This document shows, one piece after another, positions 13,143 to 17,484 of a stretch of DNA of 17,484 nt. The notes beneath the pieces are model-generated. The model saw only the letters and a program-made list of their open reading frames with translations. It was not told the DNA's origin and made no database searches. The DNA lies in NCBI GenBank assembly GCA_030151925.1, contig JASLCY010000563.1, positions 1-17,484 on the forward strand. Reading direction: 5' to 3'. The stretch is from Oligoflexus sp. (GTDB taxonomy: Bacteria > Bdellovibrionota_B > Oligoflexia > Oligoflexales > Oligoflexaceae). The position numbers were made by a program, and so were the translations under genes. Each line of letters begins with the position of its first letter. Position 1 is the stretch's first letter.

Positions 13143-13876
13143 GCGTTCGTGACTCGTCCTCCCTTGGCTCGAATTCGCGTCCCCAGGCGCCCGCGCGCGA
13201 CGCGGGCATCGCTATCGACATCTTCGTCGGCGGCGACGTCCAGACCGCGACGGATCGCTTCGTCGAGGATCTGATCCAGCGTTTCGTGGCCAAACACGGC
13301 ACCGAGGCCATCATCGAGGCCAAGGAGGAGTTCTTCCGCCACGGGGGCAAGATCTTCGCGGAAGACGACAACTACCATCAGCGCATCTACTACTTCCTCA
13401 ACCACTTCATCTTCGAGCGCCCGCTGGACCGCTTCAACCGCTCGACGCCGTTCCTCGAATACCTCGTGGACAAGGAGGGCGAATCCGAGGTCGACGGCTT
13501 CACCCATTCGCTCTTCAAGATCATCAAGATCAAGCCCGACCACCTGATCCTCAAGGACCTCTTCACGGACAAGAGGGTGCGGGTGCAGAAGCAGGAGCAC
13601 GAGGTCTTCGAAGGCATCTCCAAGGGCGACGTGTTCCAGGGCATCCTCCTGCACAAGGGCGAATTCCTGCACTTGAGCCGCGGCTTGGTGTTCCATCCGG
13701 CCAAGGCGCACAAAATTATCCTAAGCCGCCTCAAGGACGAGAGAAAGCACCAGCGTTACGGTAAAGACCAACTGCTCTTCACCTTCGCGCGCCAGCAGCT
13801 TAAGCATTCGAGACTAAAGCACGTTGACCCGAAACTTGTGTATCAGGAAAATCCCGTCCACGCGTCCCTCATCTAA
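13121..13876 (+). CDS. 251-residue cytosolic protein of unknown function upstream of pilB
   Basis: Not recognised with confidence. No signal peptide or membrane segment. The first 30 residues are low-complexity Ser/Asn/Pro/Ala; then a helical part (VEDLIQRFVAKHGTEAIIEA, FFRHGGKIF); then YYFLNHFIFERPLDRFNRST and FLEYL, where aromatic residues recur; then a probable beta-rich part (FKIIKIKPDHLILKDLFTDK, FEGISKGDVFQGILLHKGEF, LHLSRGLVFHP) and a basic C-terminus. From memory this order (an aromatic 'F..W/HF.F' helix followed by 'hhLkDLhT...hGDhhxG' strands) occurs in uncharacterised proteins of other bacteria; I cannot name the family. ATG 13121 was chosen because AAAAGG lies 7 bases upstream; the open frame back to 13046 overlaps the preceding gene by much more. 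Its codon use matches the neighbours. It ends 61 bases before pilB with no terminator between, so co-transcription with the pilus genes is plausible. Confidence 0.8.
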   Translation: MVLSENVGVRDSSSLGSNSRPQAPARDAGIAIDIFVGGDVQTATDRFVEDLIQRFVAKHGTEAIIEAKEEFFRHGGKIFAEDDNYHQRIYYFLNHFIFERPLDRFNRSTPFLEYLVDKEGESEVDGFTHSLFKIIKIKPDHLILKDLFTDKRVRVQKQEHEVFEGISKGDVFQGILLHKGEFLHLSRGLVFHPAKAHKIILSRLKDERKHQRYGKDQLLFTFARQQLKHSRLKHVDPKLVYQENPVHASLI

Positions 13877-13937
13877 GTCTTTGCCCGCGCATGCCGATAC
13901 CCCCACTGACCAATCTTAAAAGGATGGTGGGAGAATC

Positions 13938-15659
13938 ATGCTTAGGCAGTTCCAAGAAATTGCTTTGAACCAGCTCAAGATCGATCCGAAGGCGATGCAG
14001 GAGGCTGAAGCCCTGTCTCGCCAGAAGAGCATCCTTCTTGTGCATTCTATGATTCGCCTGAAGCTCGGCGATCCGTCGAAGCTCCTCGCGGCGTGGGCGC
14101 ACTGCTTCCATGTCCGCATCGCCGACCTCGATGCCATGGACATCCCCGCGGAGATCATCAAACTCATCCCCGACACGCTCGCGAAGCAGGCGCGCGCCAT
14201 CCCCATCGATCGCGTGGGCAACAACATCATCGTAGCCGTCGAGAACCCGCACGACCTCAACACCGTGAACCTTCTCCAGCTCAAGACCGGCTTCCTCCTG
14301 AAGACCGTCCTGTCGAGCGAAGAGAAGATCAGCAACGCGCTGCTCAAGTACTATCCGCAGTCGCAGAGCATCAACATCGATAAGTTCGCGAAATCGACGA
14401 CGGTCCAAGCCGCGAAGAAACCTACGGAAAACCGCCTCGTCATCGACGACGGCTCGGCCGGCGGCGACGACGCCCCGATCGCGGCCCTGGTCGATACGAT
14501 CATGCGCGCCTGTCTCTCGATGGGCGCCTCCGATATCCACGTCGAACCCTATGAAACCTATATGCGCGTCCGCTTGCGCATCGACGGCGTCTTGCAGGAG
14601 ATCGCGCGCCCGCCCGCCCACATGAAGGCAGCGGTGGCCTCGCGTTTCAAAGTTATGGCCGGCCTCAAGATCGAAGAGAAGCGGATGCCGCAGGACGGCA
14701 ACATCAACGCCCAGATCGACGGCAAGCCGATCGACTTCCGTATCAACTGCCTTCCTACCGTCCACGGTGAGAAGATCGTGCTTCGTATCCTCGATAAATC
14801 GAGCCTTCAGGTCGACATGACCAAACTCGGCTTCGAGGCGGACGACCTCGCTCGCTTCAAAGACTCGATCCACAAGCCTTTCGGGATGGTGCTCGTAACG
14901 GGCCCGACCGGTTCCGGTAAAACGACGACGCTCTATTCGGCTCTCGCGGAATTGAACAAGTCCACGGACAACATCATGACCGCCGAGGACCCGGTGGAAT
15001 TCACGCTCGACGGCATCAACCAGGTGCACGTGCGCGCGGAGTACGGCCTGACCTTCGCCGATGCTTTGAAAGCCTTCTTGCGCCAGGATCCGGACGTCGT
15101 GATGGTGGGTGAGATCCGCGACCGTGATACGGGCGAGATCGCGATCAAGGCGGCCCTCACGGGTCACATGGTGCTCTCGACGCTCCACACCAACAGCGCG
15201 GCCGACACGATCGTCCGCCTGCAGAACATGGGCCTCGAGTCCTTCAACCTGATCTCGGCCCTGCAGTGCGTCGTGGCCCAACGTCTCGCGCGCCGTCTCT
15301 GCCCGAAGTGCAAGATACCCGATGCCAACATCAAACCCGAATACGTCGCGAGCCTCGGCGTTCCCCTGGAGCATGCCCGCAATGCGACGATCTATCAGGC
15401 CGTCGGCTGCCACTACTGCAGCAACAGCGGCTACAAGGGCCGTACGGCTATCCATGAAGTGATGGTCGTGACGGACGATCTGCGCGAAGCGATCATGAAA
15501 GGCGCTCCGGCGATGACCCTGAAGAGGATCGGCATCATCAACGGCATGCGCTCTCTTCGTCAGAACGCTCTGCTCAAGATGCTACGCGGTGAAACGGATC
15601 CGATCGAAGTCGTGACCAACACGGCGGCGGACGATGAAAATCAAGATTCGGCGGCTTAA
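13938..15659 (+). CDS. pilB: Type IV pilus assembly ATPase PilB
   Basis: 573-residue cytosolic hexameric ATPase that drives pilus extension. An N-terminal GSPII_E/MshEN-type domain (about residues 40-145, with KLIPDTLAKQARAIPIDRVG) precedes the secretion ATPase core. In the core: SDIHVEPYE (Asp box), Walker A GPTGSGKTTTLYSAL (Lys 328), AEDPVEF, Walker B DPDVVMVGEIRD and the His box STLHTNSA. The zinc-binding CPKC (455-458) and CHYC (491-494) pairs are intact, as in PilB/GspE and not in PilT. GGGAG lies 5 bases before ATG 13938. The stop is 2 bases before pilT. The order pilB-pilT-pilC is the usual motor and platform module. GspE of a type II secretion system is the main alternative, but the following pilT argues against it. 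Confidence 0.95.
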   Translation: MLRQFQEIALNQLKIDPKAMQEAEALSRQKSILLVHSMIRLKLGDPSKLLAAWAHCFHVRIADLDAMDIPAEIIKLIPDTLAKQARAIPIDRVGNNIIVAVENPHDLNTVNLLQLKTGFLLKTVLSSEEKISNALLKYYPQSQSINIDKFAKSTTVQAAKKPTENRLVIDDGSAGGDDAPIAALVDTIMRACLSMGASDIHVEPYETYMRVRLRIDGVLQEIARPPAHMKAAVASRFKVMAGLKIEEKRMPQDGNINAQIDGKPIDFRINCLPTVHGEKIVLRILDKSSLQVDMTKLGFEADDLARFKDSIHKPFGMVLVTGPTGSGKTTTLYSALAELNKSTDNIMTAEDPVEFTLDGINQVHVRAEYGLTFADALKAFLRQDPDVVMVGEIRDRDTGEIAIKAALTGHMVLSTLHTNSAADTIVRLQNMGLESFNLISALQCVVAQRLARRLCPKCKIPDANIKPEYVASLGVPLEHARNATIYQAVGCHYCSNSGYKGRTAIHEVMVVTDDLREAIMKGAPAMTLKRIGIINGMRSLRQNALLKMLRGETDPIEVVTNTAADDENQDSAA

Positions 15660-15661
15660 AT

Positions 15662-16756
15662 ATGGATTACTCGATACAGCAGCTCTTAAAAGCCCTCGTC
15701 CAGCAGAAAGGCAGCGACCTCCACATCACCGCCGGCACGCCCCCGCGTATCCGCATCGATGGGCAGATCGTGCCTTTGAACCTTCCGCCCATGACTCCGG
15801 AGAAGACGGAGCAGCTTTGCTACAGCGTGCTCACCGAAGCCCAGCGCAAGATCTTCGAGACCAAGAAGGAATTGGACTTCTCCTTCTCCTTGCCCGGCGT
15901 CTCGCGCTTCCGTGCCAACATCTATTACCAGCAGGGCCATATCGCAGGCGCCTTCCGTGTGATCGCGCACCGCGTGCTCACCCTCGATGAGCTGCAGAGC
16001 CCGCCGATCCTGAAGAAGCTCTCCATGCTGCCGCGCGGCCTCGTGCTCGTGACGGGCCCGACCGGCTCCGGTAAATCGACCACGCTGGCGGCCATGCTGA
16101 ATCACGTGAACGAAACGCGCTACGACCACATCGTGACGATCGAGGATCCGATCGAATACGTGCACGTCCACAAGAATTGCATCATCAACCAACGCGAGCT
16201 CGGCGAAGATACCTTCAGCTTCGCGAACGCCCTCAAATCGGTCCTGCGCCAGGATCCCGACGTCATCCTCATCGGTGAGATGCGCGATCCGGAGACGATC
16301 TCGGCCGCGCTCACGATCGCGGAGACTGGCCACTTGGTGTTCGGAACGCTCCACACCAACGGCGCGATCTCCAGCATCAACCGTATCGTGGATTCGTTCC
16401 CGCCGCATCAGCAGGCGCAGATCCGCACCCAGCTCGCCATGAGCCTGGAGGCCGTGCTCTCGCAGACGCTTCTGCCCCGAGTCGAAGGCGGTCGGGCGAT
16501 GGCGATGGAAATCCTCATCATGAACAGCGCGACCCGCGCCCTCGTTCAAGAAGGCAAGGTCCAGCAGATCTATTCGGCGATGCAGACCGGGCAATCGGGA
16601 ACCGGCATGCAGACGATGAACCAGGCGCTCTATACTCTGGCCACGCGGCGCATCATCAGCAAGGAAATCGCCCTGGCGAAGAGCCCGAACGTCGATGAGC
16701 TGCAAGAGATGCTCAACGATTTCAAAGCCCGCGGCGCCCCCGGCCGCCCTCGGTAA
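15662..16756 (+). CDS. pilT: Type IV pilus retraction ATPase PilT
   Basis: 364-residue cytosolic hexameric ATPase that powers pilus retraction, and with it twitching motility. Typical PilT N-terminus (LLKALVQQKGSDLHITAGTP), Walker A GPTGSGKST (Lys 138), IEDPIEYVH, Walker B DPDVILIGEMRD and His box FGTLHTNG. The C-terminal retraction motif, AIRNLIRE in the classical enzymes, appears as ATRALVQE at residues 290-297: the Arg and final Glu are kept, and Ile, Asn and the second Ile/Arg are changed. No zinc tetracysteine motif, as expected. It starts two bases after the pilB stop, and its own ribosome binding site is poor, so it probably relies on translational coupling to pilB. Length and motifs fit PilT; PilU is the alternative paralogue but is less likely given the residues around the Walker boxes. 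Confidence 0.94.
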   Translation: MDYSIQQLLKALVQQKGSDLHITAGTPPRIRIDGQIVPLNLPPMTPEKTEQLCYSVLTEAQRKIFETKKELDFSFSLPGVSRFRANIYYQQGHIAGAFRVIAHRVLTLDELQSPPILKKLSMLPRGLVLVTGPTGSGKSTTLAAMLNHVNETRYDHIVTIEDPIEYVHVHKNCIINQRELGEDTFSFANALKSVLRQDPDVILIGEMRDPETISAALTIAETGHLVFGTLHTNGAISSINRIVDSFPPHQQAQIRTQLAMSLEAVLSQTLLPRVEGGRAMAMEILIMNSATRALVQEGKVQQIYSAMQTGQSGTGMQTMNQALYTLATRRIISKEIALAKSPNVDELQEMLNDFKARGAPGRPR

Positions 16757-16770
16757 GTTAAGGATAAGAG

Positions 16771-17484
16771 ATGCCGAAGTTCAGCTACAAAGCGAAAGCG
16801 AGGAACGGTGCGATCAAGCACGGCGAGATCACGGCCGCCGACAAATCGTCCGCTCGCGCGAACCTGGCGAACAAAGGCCTCAAAGTCATCAAGCTCAGCG
16901 CCCAGGCGGCTTCGAAAACCGGTACCGCGGATTCGAGCTTCTTATCCCGGATCATCACCAAGGACAAACAAGGCAACATCCAGATCCGCATCGGCTCGCA
17001 GCTGCCGACCACCAAGGAGCTCGCGCTGTTCACCAAGCAGTTCTCGCTCATGATCGAGAACGGCATCCCCATGCTCCAGGCGCTGGAGATGCTCGCCGAC
17101 CAGCAGCGGAAGATCGACTTCGCGGAAATCATATCTAACGTGAATAAGCAGATCGAGGAAGGTTCGACCCTCACCGACGCGCTCGAGGGCTACCCGCTGG
17201 TGTTCGATAGTTTGTATGTGGCGATGACCAAGGCGGGCGAGGCTTCCGGCCGCCTCGACGTGATCCTGAAGCAGCTCGTCGTCTATATCGAAAAAGCCGC
17301 GAAATTGAAGGCTCAAGTGAAGTCGGCGATGGCCTACCCGGTAATCATCGTCGTCGTGGCCCTCGGCGTCGTGACCCTGCTCCTCGTGTTCGTCGTGCCG
17401 ACCTTCGCCAAGCAGTTCGCCGACAGCGGCCAGGAGCTTCCCTACCTGACCGAACTCGTCATCAACCTGTCGAACATGCTGATG
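16771..17484 (+). CDS. pilC: Type IV pilus inner-membrane platform protein PilC, 3'-truncated by the window edge
   Basis: The first 238 residues of a PilC/GspF-family protein run open to the window edge (full length is usually about 400). PilC is the polytopic platform on which PilB and PilT act. Visible: the N-terminal FSYKAKARNGAIKHGEITA segment typical of PilC, a linker of about 30 residues, then the first T2SSF domain: ELALFTKQFSLMIENGIPML, QIEEGSTLTDAL, YVAMTKAGEASGRLDVIL, and the first membrane helix (about residues 190-210, AYPVIIVVVALGVVTLLLVF), followed by VPTFAKQF. AAGGA lies 6-7 bases before ATG 16771, and pilT ends 14 bases earlier, so it is in the pilB-pilT operon. The second T2SSF repeat and the remaining membrane helices are beyond the window. 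Confidence 0.94.
   Translation, partial: MPKFSYKAKARNGAIKHGEITAADKSSARANLANKGLKVIKLSAQAASKTGTADSSFLSRIITKDKQGNIQIRIGSQLPTTKELALFTKQFSLMIENGIPMLQALEMLADQQRKIDFAEIISNVNKQIEEGSTLTDALEGYPLVFDSLYVAMTKAGEASGRLDVILKQLVVYIEKAAKLKAQVKSAMAYPVIIVVVALGVVTLLLVFVVPTFAKQFADSGQELPYLTELVINLSNMLM

Noticed and set aside
13869..15455. 528-codon open frame on the minus strand opposite pilB
   Set aside because: It is the complement of a strongly coding GC-rich gene; its product is rich in Arg, Glu, Asp and His in a monotonous pattern with no domain, and pilB on the other strand is certain.
15686..16705. 339-codon minus-strand frame opposite pilT
   Set aside because: Shadow of pilT; composition and lack of start signals argue against coding.

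Overview
The window is a GC-rich, densely packed chromosomal segment from a Gram-negative bacterium. No tRNA, rRNA, CRISPR array, insertion sequence or phage gene was seen. It carries a single-chain pyruvate carboxylase, an IHF-alpha-type protein, prolipoprotein diacylglyceryl transferase, a GldA/GldF/GldG-type ABC system with a DUF4340 protein, and type IV pilus genes pilB-pilT-pilC. Together these suggest a proteobacterial or former 'deltaproteobacterial' lineage such as Bdellovibrionota/Oligoflexia or a relative. That placement is inference; no marker in the window decides it.

Layout. (1) 2-3352 (+): pyruvate carboxylase, missing about its first 30-40 residues at the left edge, ending in a hairpin terminator. 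(2) 3371-5593 (-): a tight four-gene cluster transcribed right to left: an 81-aa membrane protein, a 47-49-aa membrane miniprotein, a 342-aa polytopic membrane protein of unknown function, and lgt. (3) 5678-6706 (+): gpsA, divergent from that cluster and starting at TTG behind a strong ribosome binding site. (4) 6710-11387 (-): ABC ATPase, ABC-2 permease, GldG-like protein and DUF4340 protein, coupled by short gaps or overlaps and headed by a good sigma-70-type promoter. (5) 11670-11999 (+): IHF-alpha-like protein with a near-perfect IHF site just upstream, then a strong hairpin and a PduO-type cobalamin adenosyltransferase (12077-12679). (6) 12741-13876 (+): two overlapping genes of unknown function behind their own putative promoter. 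(7) 13938-17484 (+): pilB, pilT and pilC; pilC runs off the right edge.

How the genes fit together. GpsA makes sn-glycerol-3-phosphate, the backbone of phosphatidylglycerol, and phosphatidylglycerol is the lipid donor used by Lgt. Region 2-3 may therefore be an envelope-lipid neighbourhood in which three unrecognised membrane proteins travel with Lgt. Two systems with links to surface motility (the Gld-type ABC cluster and the type IV pilus motors) lie within about 6 kb of each other, separated by the IHF-alpha gene. Pyruvate carboxylase and cobalamin adenosyltransferase are metabolic genes with no obvious link to their neighbours.

No stretch without a gene exceeds 300 bases. The largest is 11388-11669 (282 bases), which holds the promoter of the Gld-type operon and the putative IHF-regulated promoter of ihfA. 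I did not find a clearly new defence or mobile system. The best candidates for undescribed biology are the small membrane-protein cluster with lgt and the unknown gene pair before pilB.
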